Origin: Nemertoderma westbladi
Taxonomy: Eukaryota; Xenacoelomorpha; Nemertodermatida; Nemertodermatidae
Assembly: GCA_032718475.1 (NCBI GenBank)
Contig: JAUCBJ010001585.1
Location: 1 to 52,976 of the forward strand
Direction of reading: 5' to 3'
DNA: 52,976 nt
How positions within the stretch are numbered: the first letter of the stretch is position 1; every line of letters begins with the position of its first letter. Made by a program: the position numbers and the translations under genes. Of the stretch, positions 43,901 through 52,976 are shown piece after piece. A model generated the notes under the pieces. That model was not told the origin of the DNA. It made no database searches and saw nothing but the letters and a program-made list of their open reading frames with translations.

Positions 43901-45053
43901 GCAATACCCAGAGTATAAACAATGATTACTTATTATTTTTTCTTATGTGTTTAGATTTGCAAAGCAATTACAAAGGCAGTTATGCAGTAAGGTGGCGGTG
44001 CAGTACTTCACCACATTGAGGAAAAAAAGAAGGATTGGCTAAAGCACTCGACATCCAGGAAAATGGAAGGAGAAAGGAAGAGTGGACAGGGTCAGTATAA
44101 AGATAACTGAATAAGAATATAAAAGATTAAGATACTATAGTATATTATACAATGTATTAATAGGACTATACACTCTACTCTATAAGGCAATATTTTTGCC
44201 CCGATTTATTGTAATTAGAAATTGAAAGGGCATCATATTTTGTACGGAAATGTTACATACTCATCATAATGTTGGGAATATAATCTTTGTTTATTTCTTT
44301 AGTTGCAATTTTTATTATTATTCGTATATTGAGTTTATCATCCACACCTGTCCTTGAGAGAGAGCCACAAAGTATGAGTTTTATAAGTTTAGTACGGGCC
44401 AATTCAGCATTGTCCATCCATCTGTCTGTCTCAATCTTTGGCATCAATAATTCAACAACGGCTCGTTAACAACAGCAATTTGTAGATATGTGTGCGTGTT
44501 GCTGTAGAAGATGAAAATGTTTCCATCATATTTTTAAGAATTACAGCTTGTTTTTCTCTGATCAAGATTTGCAATATATACTTTTCAAGGTTTACTGAGT
44601 ATTAATTCATGGTACAAAGTGCCTATTTGGCCCAATTGTACTAAAACTGTACTGTATGCTGAAGTTGTCAGACTTCATGTAAGCTATTATATAGTCAATA
44701 CCAAGGCGTTCTAAACAGGTTCAAATTTGGTGTTTCATTTTACAAATTGAGTTCATTGACAGTTGAGCTCCGATACAAATGAACGCAACTATGACGTCTA
44801 TACGTATATATAATAATAATATACGTATAATATATATATGACGTAATATTACGTCATATAATCTATGACGTAATAGAATCAAAATATTTATATTAAAATT
44901 TATGTAACATTACAGAACATAGTTTTTCTAATGTTTTTCATGGTGTGTTATTGATTGTTTGAGAATCAAGATGTTCAGAATAAATTTAAATTACATTATT
45001 TCAACGTTACAAATTGGTTGGTAACATTATTTCAATTAAAAGTTAATAAAAAG
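43901..45053. other. Gene-free stretch
   Basis: AT-rich; contains the TGACGTAATATTACGTCA palindrome and the surrounding (TA)n near 44800-44880. No gene. Confidence 0.5.
44839..44856. promoter_or_regulatory. Perfect 18-bp palindrome with two bZIP half-sites
   Basis: TGACGTAATATTACGTCA is a perfect inverted repeat of TGACGTAAT, a half-site class used by CREB/ATF and PAR bZIP factors. A further TGACGTAAT follows at 44875 and ATGACGTC lies at 44792. No gene is near, so function is uncertain. Confidence 0.3.
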
Positions 45054-45940
45054 ACCAACACTAGAAGCAGCCTGTTCTAATGAGCTGAGGAGTCGATGAG
45101 CTCCCTTTAGTAATTCTGAGTCATCCTAAGTCATCAGCAAAGTCTAGATCAGTTAGGTACTTGGCAGGATTTCCTTGACTTCTGGAGCCAGAAGATGGAA
45201 TTATCATCACCCCCATCATCATTTTGATGATCAAGTGACATGCTTATAGTCAACCATAATTATGAACCTGAATGGCGCAAGTGTGTCTCCCTGGAGGACG
45301 CCCCATAACACTTAAGAGGTTATGTGTCACCGTCAGCAGTAGACACAAATGTTGTCGAACCATCGTATACTAATCTGATTGCTGCAATAATTTCATCAGG
45401 AATCCCATATAATGAAAGTATGCTGAAGATACGTGAGCGAGAGACTGAATAAAAGGCCTTGAATAAGTCAACAAAGATAACAGCCAGATGCCTGTCTTTC
45501 TTTTTTGATAACTCTTCAATTATGCTTCTAAGGGCCAAAATGGGCTCCATGGTCCCACGACCTTTACGGAACCCATTCTGATTTCCACGTAGCAGTCTCT
45601 CAATGGGATCCCTGATGCGATTTAATAAAATTATATTGTATAGCTTTGCAGCAATCGAGATCAATGAGATTCCCTGAAAAGAACCATAGAGTGTTAGTTT
45701 GCCCTGCTTGGGGACTGGCACCAACTTATTTATTTTCATTTCTTGTGGGACTCTTGTTGTTCTGTACATGTCTACTATGATGGGATAGATAAGCTTTATA
45801 ACACTCAGGTATTTTAAAGACCTCAGGGGGAACAACATCTACTACACTGGCACGATTGCTCTTAATGCTCTTTGCAGCAGCCTTCACTTCTGCAAAGGAG
45901 ATATCGCCAATGGGAATATCTGGGAGTACAGACTCAGAAC
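45054..45940 (-). pseudogene. LINE reverse transcriptase, family X copy 2
   Basis: Reading down the minus strand: AEVKAAAKSIKSNRASVVDVVPPEVFK (about 45935-45830), then NKLVPVPKQGKLTL, NQNGFRKGRGTMEPILAL and VDLFKAFYSVSRSRIFS (motif A), to DGDT at 45320. After a stop come the motif B-side remnants, LTDLDFADD (catalytic motif C, about 45150) and LEQAASSVGLFIN (about 45070). It keeps parts lost from the copy at 48.7 kb but has stops and deletions. The family X 5' region and endonuclease are absent. Confidence 0.88.
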
Positions 45941-46525
45941 ACTTTTACTTCTTTAAAGTTATCGGGCAATACCCTGTCATTGAATTAAATACACTGCATT
46001 CCGTGACATGGCTTATTGGTTTTATGTATTTATTTACAGAGGTTTAAAGTTTTGACCTCGAAAAGACCAAGAATATCAGCAGTGTGCAATAATGGGTAAG
46101 AAATTGGTGACACATTTTCAAAATGGTTGTAGCAATTTACGTTATAGCAGTATATGTACAAAATAAAATTTGAGATTGCACGAAATTTGAAATACAGAAT
46201 GACCTCTCTATTTTCTGGAAAAGGAAACTTATTACAAGGATTAAGGATTTAGAATAATATATAATTATGAAAATAAATTAATTAATGGTTGTGATTATGT
46301 GCCATATTATTGAATGCTTTTAAGAAATATTTAAACTTTATATGAATTGAATAGGCCTAATGTTAGCACTTTATGCTTTCTGTTGGCCGGTATTATTCAT
46401 TTCAGAAACTCATAATCACCTCTTGTGATCTCGGCTTGATTAATAATCAATTTATTTCAATTTTAGTTATAAAACGCTAACATCTGGTCTGGCTTGCTAT
46501 GCAATAATTATACAATAAAATTAGC
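45941..46525. other. Gene-free stretch before the GGACACTT element
   Basis: AT-rich, one TAGGCCTA at 46352. The last nine bases, AAAATTAGC (46517-46525), recur at 47779-47787 as a target duplication. Confidence 0.55.
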
Positions 46526-47778
46526 GGATCTAGGACACTTCCCCCCCGGACACTTCCCCCCCGGACACTTCCCCCCCGCCCAAGTAGGATACTTCCCCCC
46601 CGGACACTTCCCCCCCCGGACACTTGCCCCCCGGACACTTCCCCCCCAGTTAAAGTGTTAAAATTAATCTGGGTGCATCAAAGCAATAAACAAAAGTTAA
46701 AGATGGTTACAGGACAAGTTGTATCTAGACAAGTTTTTTCAAAATTATAAAAGAAACATTTTTATAGTCAAATTTTGTTTGTTTTTCTTATAATTCCTTT
46801 AATTCTTTTAATTTATTTTAATTGGGGGCTGCCGCCCCCAAACCCCCGCTTCTTTTGTTGGGGGCTACCGCCCCCAAACCCCCGCTGCTTTTCTTGGGGG
46901 CTGCCGCCCCCAAACCCCCGCTTCTTTTCTTGGGGGTTATCGCCCCCAGACCCCGGCATTTCCCTGAGTGCCCGTGGTGAAAGACTTAAGACCACTTTGA
47001 AATAATTAATTCATGTTTGTATCATCAGATAATAAATTGACTAAGCCTAAAGTAGGAGCTGTATTGAATGTTAATCAATTTAATATATAAATTACTACAA
47101 TATTATATAATTCAACAAAATCCTATTAAAAATATTGCAAGTAACCAGGAAATTTAATATGTAGTGTGTATAATATCTACTGTATATATGTATAGTAGTA
47201 ATATATATATCAATATGTAATGCTGAACACAGAATACAGGTCGACGCATGTCGATTTTACCCTGGAGAGGTATAATTTTGATTGCAACAATAATATTCAT
47301 CCCCATCTGCTACAATTTGAAGAAGACTATTACGTAATAATACCTATAATTAAAACAATTAATTATTATAATTCTATAGTTAATAAAAACAGTATATCAT
47401 TCCGGGGATGGAATTTATAGGTCATCTAATATAATTAATTGTTTAAAGATTAGCAAACAATACGATGTAATTGCATTGATAAAACCCATAAATAAAACTT
47501 GGATATAAAATGTAAAATCGGGATGCAAAAGATCACTTTCTGAGCTACGAAAGGAAAATTGGATACAACTTATCTGGATACAAGCGGTCCGTTTACCTTA
47601 CAAAATGAAAAATACGAATGTGCGAAGTTAAGATCAGTCGGGGGGGAAGTGTCCGCGGGGGGGGAAGTGTCTGGGGGGGAAGTGTCCGGGGGGGAAGTGT
47701 CCTACTTGAGCGGGGGGGAACTGTCCGGGGGGGAAGTGTCCGGGGGGGAAGTGTCCGGGGGGGAAGTGTCCGAACACC
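46526..47778. mobile_element. 1.25-kb DNA element with GGACACTTCCCCCCC terminal arrays and 9-bp target duplication
   Basis: The left end (46526-46648) holds about seven copies of GGACACTTCCCCCCC. The right end (47637-47778) holds the same array inverted. Both arms share an internal landmark, GCYCAAGTAGGA, at matching positions, so they are true inverted repeats of about 125-140 bp. AAAATTAGC flanks both sides exactly (46517-46525 and 47779-47787), a 9-bp target-site duplication. The interior has a 36-bp G/C repeat and AT-rich DNA but no transposase, so the element is non-autonomous. Nine-base duplications fit the Mutator-like superfamily; this is an inference. Confidence 0.88.
46822..46961 (+). 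repeat. Four tandem 36-bp units with GGGGGC/GCCCCC hairpins
   Basis: Units start at 46822, 46858, 46894 and 46930. Each reads TTGGGGGCTGCCGCCCCCAA, then ACCCCCGCTTCTTTT. The first part folds into a G/C hairpin. The fourth unit is degenerate. The ORF 46775-47005 (WGLPPPNPRFF repeats) is a by-product. Confidence 0.93.
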
Positions 47779-47787
47779 AAAATTAGC

Positions 47788-48095
47788 TAATGAGATTGCT
47801 GATGAGGTCATCCCGTACACCAGATCCGATTTGACGATACTCTTATCAAGTACAACGTCTCGCACGGCCTTTGGCAACATCCTAGCTTCTATGCTACAAG
47901 CCAGGTCCATGGATTTAACTATCCGTTTTATCATCGCGTGTCTTTGCATCGTTCCTTCCGGCATAGGCATCTTTCTATCGCTCCTCTGTTGGCTGAAGAC
48001 ATGTAACACTCCATCGGGTGCTCGAATTTGTATGAAACAGAATGGCCCCATAAAGGTGACAATGATTGAGTCAATGATGAAATTATTAACGATAT
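47788..48095. other. Unassigned coding-like stretch
   Basis: Both strands are open. The minus strand (48051 down) reads a basic protein with MPMPEGTMQRHAMIKRIVKS and LDKSIVKSDLVYGMTSSAIS, which looks more protein-like than the plus-strand reading. I do not recognise either. The minus frame runs into the inverted-repeat element at 47778; without that element it would stop three codons later. Confidence 0.35.
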
Positions 48096-48109
48096 GGATT
48101 TTGCATGGG

Positions 48110-48679
48110 CAAAGTCAGTATACACCTGCTGAGTGTATCACGTATGACAATGTATTCCTAAAACCCAGCGGACAAGTTATTATGACAAATGCAGGTATTA
48201 TGCAACGAATCTGGAAGTTTGTAATGCCTGAATCGGAAAGCAAGGCGGTCTCAACAAGTACTGTATACGCCATCTACGAGGTTTCCTAAATCAGAGATTT
48301 CCGGGTGAACTGGATGACATAACTAATGTTTCTGCCCATATGGGACATTCAAATGAAACACAGCGTCAGATATATGATGCGACCCAAAGTAACAAACAGG
48401 CTGTAGAGGCCTGAGAGGATACTCAAGGCTGCTCAGTACCAACTGGCTGGTTCATATCAGTTGAGTGATTCTGAAGGTTCACCCATTTATTTTGCTTATA
48501 AGGTTCACCCATAATGGAATTTTGCAGAATTTGACAATGCTGACCATAGTGACATACCCATAACAATAATTGGAGAGCGAGAGGCAGGCCCATCGATAAC
48601 TGATGAAGGGGAAGGGGATACGTTTCATAAATTAGATCAGAAACTACAGATTTTATCAGACATGGTATCAAGTCACTAA
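48110..48679 (+). pseudogene. C-terminal part of a second tyrosine recombinase
   Basis: From about 48110 the reading is GQSQYTPAECITYDNVFLKP, SGQVIMTNAGIMQRIWKFV, then after one frameshift near 48262 RHLRGFLNQRFPGELDDITN and AHMGHSNETQRQIYDATQ. The Arg of RHLR, HMGHS and the Tyr spaced eight residues later match the end of a tyrosine recombinase core. An acidic tail (DNADHSDIPITI and GEGDTFHKLDQKLQILSDM) continues to 48679, then AATAAA-like sequence. The HMGHSNETQ signature differs from the HLGHSLAVH of the copy at 38.7 kb, so it is another family. The N-terminal catalytic Arg is not seen. Confidence 0.72.
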
Positions 48680-48710
48680 AAATAAAGCTTTCAGCCCCTA
48701 ATACGTATAA

Positions 48711-49738
48711 TAGGTAATTTGACACTTAGAAGGATAATTGAAGAGTTATCAAAAAAGAAATATAGGCATCTGGCTGTTATCTTTGTTGACTTCTTCAAGG
48801 TCTTTGATTCAGTCTCTCGCTCACGTATGTTCAGCATACATTCATTATATGGGATTCCTGATGAAATTATTGCAGCAATCAGAACGGTATACGATGGTTC
48901 GACAACATTTGTGTCTACTGTTGATGGTGACACAGAACCATTTGAAGTGTTATGGGGCGTCCCCCAGGGAGACACACTCGCACCATTCTTGTTCACGGCT
49001 CCTCAGCTCATTAGAACATGCTGCTTCTAGTGTTGGTCTTTTTATTAACTCCAGAAAGACCAAAATTTTGACAGTTAACTTTGAAAGTCCTCAGTAAGTC
49101 ACTGATTGGATGAGCTTTTATAAGATCAAAAGATTGTATGTTTGAGCATGTGGATGACTTCTGTTACCTGGGATCATGGATCCGGAAGTCCGGTGAAGAC
49201 CTTCGAATATGTAAGGGAAAGGCATAGGCAGCCTTGAATAGGCTTTCCAGGATTTGGAAGTCACCGAGAATTAATCGGAAACTTAAGATCCGATTATTTA
49301 GAGCAGCAGTAGTTCCAGTACTCCTCTATGGGAGTCCATGCTGGACTCTAACAGCTGAGGACACCAAATCTCTGGATGGCACATTCACAAGCAATGCACA
49401 ATGCAATGTACAATGCACACATCTCCAACCAGACCTCGTCCATCTCCACGTCTCATTGGTTCCCCCAAGCTTGACACTAGAACAAAATTGCCTCCGCTTT
49501 GCAGGACATTGCTTTCGCCGTGAGGACCAGCCAGTGCATAATCTTGTGCTTTGGCAGCGTCATGGAGTAAATAAGCATGGTGGACAGCCCATGACTTTCT
49601 TGAGACGCATCTTAAAGGACACTGGCCTTGAAGATGCGGATGATCTAGCAAATGTCATGGGTGATAGGGAGTTGTGGCGGTGCAATTTTGTCGATAAGCC
49701 GGCACAGCATTCTTAAAAATGCAGCTGCAATGCAGCAT
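48711..49738 (+). pseudogene. LINE family X copy 3, reverse transcriptase without its catalytic block
   Basis: Motif A (VIFVDFFKVFDSVSRSRMFS, about 48775) and motif B (GVPQGDTLAPFLF, about 48955) are followed at once by SSLEHAASSVGLFINSRKT, so the FADD block has been deleted between about 48990 and 49000. A thumb and C-terminal tail follow in shifted frames: DDFCYLGSWIRKSG, LNRLSRIWKSPRINRKLKIR, VPVLLYGSPCWTLT, FAGHCFRREDQPVHNLVLW and LKDTGLEDADDLANVMGDREL. The 3' end, ATGCAGCTGCAATGCAGCAT at 49719-49738, is shared with the copy ending at 52008, so it is the natural terminus; there is no poly(A). Confidence 0.9.
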
Positions 49739-49860
49739 GCCGATCCTAGTAGTGATGTTCAACCTCTCAGAGTGGTGCATCAATGGCGTTGCAAACAAAT
49801 GCAGCAGCCAGGTTCCATGCTGAAGCTGCAAAGCAAAACATGGACTAGGTTTGGGTATGT

Positions 49861-50435
49861 GGGGATGGAAACAGTATTTTTGATGCATTCTGTATTTCAT
49901 CTCAAGGAATCACTGATTCCCCTCTGATGATCAGAAAGAAAATGTGGGACTTTCTCCTGGAGCATTATGGGAATTTTACAATAAGTATGCTCCTGGGCCA
50001 TATGAACTGCCTTTTGCGGAATTTGTCGCACAACTAACAAACCAATCTCGTGACGTTGTATTTGGTAACTCCATTGTCCTTGAAGCCCTCAGTAGAATTT
50101 ACTCATGTTTATTCGTGGTATTAACTACTGAGTTTGGCAACCATATGGAACATGATTGGGGTGCTAATAATATCATCTGATGCAAAGAAATCGGTCAGGT
50201 CAGGTATTCTAGGTCATTGATCAAGAAAACTTGAAAATATTTCCAAAAAATGTCAGAGAGTATTACACCAGACCAAGCAGGTGGTGGAGATATATTTGTT
50301 CACAATTCAGTCATTAATATATCAATTATTGGTGCGAGGGGAGAGAGTAGAGTTTGTCTGAAAAGTGGACAGTCAAGGAAAAAGTAAAGCGACAAAAGTG
50401 ACTGGCCCAGTCGGGAAATACATTTGTGGTTGGAC
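49861..50435 (+). pseudogene. Dead OTU-domain fragment followed by a cold-shock domain fragment
   Basis: GDGNSIFDAFCISSQG (from 49861) with IRKKMWDFLLEHYG matches the opening of an OTU cysteine protease, but the catalytic Cys of GDGNCLF is Ser (AGT, 49873-49875). After a frameshift near 49975 come PYELPFAEFVAQLTNQSRDV and NSIVLEALSRIYSCLFVVL, the rest of an OTU fold. From about 50250, ITPDQAGGGDIFVHNSVI, then GE.VEF and KSKATKVTGPVGK (to 50432), match a cold-shock domain (single-strand nucleic acid binding), again with one shift and one stop. Both are on the + strand, 80 bases apart, possibly one chimeric or retroposed gene. The fragment starts about 120 bases after the LINE end. Confidence 0.7.
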
Positions 50436-51109
50436 ATGGATGCACATGGATGGTGATGTGGAACATCAAGGAGGTGGCCCCTCATTTGGGACAATTATTG
50501 TTTTGCGCTGCAATAGTGTCAACATATACCACAACCGGAGACACGCACCCCAAAACGCAACAAATGTGATATGAGAAAGTATGGTATGAGAAAAGCATGA
50601 AAGGGCTGGCAGGCCAGGGAGTTAATCAAACAGGTGTGTGAAACGGGAGGGAGTGTGGTACGGTGGTGGAACATTTAACCACGCTACCCATTATGCGTTA
50701 CAACTTTTGTTTTGCTGTGGAATATTTAACCATGCTACCATTTTTTTTTACAACTTTGGATTTACTCAATTTATTAATTTTTTTAATTTTTTAGTTTTAC
50801 AAAAAATTGATCTATTTTTCTATTTCTAGTCTATAAAAAATAACTTCTGCAATGGAGGTGGACATGGAATATGGTCTACTAGTATGTGTAGCTAAAGAGG
50901 GGGAGAAAGTTATTGAATACTCATAGATTCATATATCTGTTGAACCCCTTCAACATCATCAATTTGTACTTCTTGAAGGTAATGTAATTAATTGTGTTTA
51001 ATAATTAATGTATTAAATTAAATTAATGTAATTAATAATGAAGAAATTAGCAATTAGAATGTATATAATTAAAAAAATAGTTTAATAATTTAATATGATC
51101 ATGATGAAG
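50436..51109. other. Mostly gene-free stretch
   Basis: Two copies of a short GTGGWACATTTAACCACGCTACC phrase occur near 50663 and 50722. The rest is AT-rich low-complexity sequence. No gene. Confidence 0.5.
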
Positions 51110-51270
51110 ATTATTAAAATTGGTTGTCCACTCCAAAAAGCTGTGACAATAAAACACAAGAAACAACGAGGCAGGATGGAGTATGTCAGTGATGGGACTG
51201 TTGTGGTCGTTGTCTGGAAGGACAATAAGCCAGTTGATGCCGCATATAACTATATTGGTGTTAGTAAGTT
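51110..51270 (+). pseudogene. PiggyBac-like transposase fragment
   Basis: KKQRGRMEYVSDGTVVVVVW and KDNKPVDAAYNYIGV match the stretch of piggyBac-type transposases (DDE_Tnp_1_7) that follows the third catalytic Asp region, where RG, W(K)DN(K)xV and a small-residue turn are conserved. Only about 50 codons remain. Confidence 0.6.
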
Positions 51271-51834
51271 GTCCCAAAGAAACGCTATTCGAACTCACTC
51301 ACACTCACTCAAACTGTTCGAACTCATATAAAAATTGATTGTCCACAAATAATAAAGTAAAATTAAATTTAATATTACATTTATGTGTACTGCGAATTAA
51401 TTTTTTGTCCACTGTTTTTATTTAGTCTAACTCAAACTGTAGTTACTTAGTGTAGTAAAGTGTAGTTACTCAAACTGTAACCAATGTGGAGTCAGGAATT
51501 AGTGGAATTACTATAATTGGAGGAATACACCAGCGGCTGGAATGTGGAATGTGTACGTATTGCTACTACATATTTCCCTGATAAGGGGGCAACATCGTCC
51601 TTGGCGTCTGCCACATGTCCGACAATAACAAAAACGATCAGTGACACAAATATCATTCAGTAAGTCTGTAAGGTACCCAATAAACTAAAGAGTTTAGTTG
51701 GATAATGATGTATCATGATCCTACTATAGTATTAACTGTATTGTTAAACTGTATTGTTACTAATTATAATTGTAGATTACCCTAACCTCCACCTGCGAGA
51801 GAGTAGTATGCCAGGGCATGTATGGTCCTTACCA
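51271..51834. other. Gene-free stretch
   Basis: Short internal repeats (ACTCAAACTGTAGTTACT near 51430-51480) and AT-rich DNA. No ORF of note. Confidence 0.5.
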
Positions 51835-52008
51835 TTAGGCAGCCTCATGGAGTGAATAAGCATGGTGGACAGCCCATGACTTTCTTGAGACGCATCTTAA
51901 AGGACACTGGCCTTGAAGATGCGGATGATCTAGCAAATGTCATGGGTGATAGGGAGTTGTGGTGGTGCAAGGCACAGCATTCTTAAAAATGCAGCTGCAA
52001 TGCAGCAT
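51835..52008 (+). pseudogene. 3' end of LINE family X, copy 4
   Basis: Nearly identical to 49553-49738: HGGQPMTFLRRILKDTGLED and the same terminal GCAGCTGCAATGCAGCAT. It has a 15-base deletion relative to the other copy (GCAATTTTGTCGATAAGCC reduced to GCAA). Only the last 174 bases are present, as expected from 5' truncation during insertion. Confidence 0.93.
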
Positions 52009-52194
52009 ACTGTAACAGGTATGTGCTGGTGCTGGAGTATGCGTGTCATGACTAGCCCATACTATAATACCTCACACCCTCAAGACATACTGGCTGACTG
52101 GTATGGTAGGCTTACACCGGTATGCCAAGGTAACCCAATTATATACCACCTACTAGTCTGACTTACTTAATCTTACTCCTACAATTGACATATC

Positions 52195-52880
52195 TGTTGA
52201 TATTTCAAGTAGACCTCCGATCACTGTTAATGTTTGTAATTCTATGAATCCAAATCCAGCAACTCCAAAACCATCAACAAGTGCCTCCAGGGAAATATCA
52301 CGAGTCTCATTTGAAGAATTGCTTCTTTCGAAGCTGCACCAATAATATAATAACTAAACAGAAGCGGAAAAAAATCCATAAGTATGCTCGAATAATTACG
52401 AGGGAGCTAGTGGACAGGACGTCAGATATGAATTCTAGCTACGAGTCTGATGATGAAATACAAATTTTAAATACAAAGATTTGGAACTGGATTGCTAAGA
52501 ATAATAATCAGCCCACCAGCAAAAAGACAAATTAGGCCCATTAAGAAAACCAACAAATGAATTTGTTCAAAAAAACCTGAATCAAAGAGAGGCAAAAGGA
52601 ATGATTATAAAAGTAGTGATACAATGAGTGGTATGGATTATTGTAGTGATACCTGGTGGTAGTTAATGATGATAGTGGTGATGAAACCGTAGTTGGTGAT
52701 GATGAAAGTGGGATTGATATAAACATGTTGCAACAGGATTCTTGGTTGCGACAGTTGTGGGAGATGGTACCATAAGGGGTATACACTAGTTCCATTTAAA
52801 AATTACGGAAATAGATCCATTCCGAAGAATGTCAAATTCTACTGTAAATGTTGTCCTTCACAATCTGAATTGATAGAGAT
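52195..52880 (+). pseudogene. Remnant of a pogo/Tigger-like transposase tail with a PHD-like finger
   Basis: In successive frames: ISRVSFEELLLSKLHQ, then KQKRKKIHKYARIITRELVD, a Lys/Asn-rich linker, an acidic stretch DDSGDETVVGDDESGI near 52665-52715, and DSWL followed after a shift by CDSCGRWYHKGY. This order (hydrophobic-basic linker, acidic run, Cys/His finger ending in WYH) is what I recall from the C-terminal tail of pogo-like transposases in invertebrates. Several shifts and stops are present. The DDE core is absent, perhaps decayed. It may continue past the window. Confidence 0.45.
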
Positions 52881-52976
52881 ACCGTGGACCGACTGTTACA
52901 GTTATCAGTGTTGGAGCGGGGAATGGCTGTACAAAAGAAGTTAGAAGTGTAGAACTCATTTAGTGGTGTTTTTTAT

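Noticed and set aside
46775-47005. A 76-codon ORF with WGLPPPNPR repeats
   Set aside because: It is dictated by the 36-bp G/C repeat inside a non-autonomous element.

Overview
The window looks like nuclear DNA of an invertebrate animal. The evidence is an M1 aminopeptidase, a cyclic-nucleotide phosphodiesterase of the animal PDE11 type with a GT-AG intron, a fibrinogen-related domain exon, and a dense mixed load of animal transposons (non-LTR retroelements of several clades, a tRNA-headed SINE, tyrosine-recombinase elements, piggyBac-like and pogo-like remnants, and many inverted-repeat elements). The phylum cannot be fixed from sequence alone. A SINE body reminiscent of marine-invertebrate SINEs and the very frequent palindrome TAGGCCTA suggest a marine invertebrate, but that is inference.

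Layout. 1-1431: a minisatellite and gene-free DNA. 1432-4791 (+): an uninterrupted type II membrane M1 aminopeptidase. 4.8-16.4 kb: gene-free DNA with a SINE, inverted-repeat elements, a dead LINE reverse transcriptase and a 149-bp tandem duplication. 16640-19576 (-): a complete PDE11-like gene of 934 codons in only two exons. 19.8-20.4 kb: an AT-rich 22-bp satellite. 20.5-26.5 kb (+): a nearly complete single-ORF retroelement with a CXC-like N-terminus, about 150 RVSP pentapeptides, a zinc finger, a reverse transcriptase and a C-terminal restriction-like endonuclease, broken by two small frameshifts. 26.5-35.3 kb: repeats, a decayed PWWP fragment, LINE debris and a 2.3-kb inverted-repeat element. 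35357-35930 (+): a fibrinogen-domain exon. 35.9-39.5 kb: a gypsy RNase H scrap, then a Crypton-like tyrosine recombinase split by a LINE fragment with a 13-bp target duplication. 40.2-42 kb: two transposon-type ORFs. 42.6-53 kb: long inverted-repeat elements (one with a 9-bp target duplication), four pieces of one LINE family, a second tyrosine-recombinase fragment, a dead OTU plus cold-shock fragment, and piggyBac-like and pogo-like remnants.

Functional reading. Only the aminopeptidase and PDE11 look like intact host genes; the fibrinogen exon is probably part of a third gene extending outside the readable exon. I see no operon or pathway linking them. The rest is a layered record of mobile-element activity, with nested insertions that can be ordered in time. 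All family names come from motif recognition by eye, without database searches.
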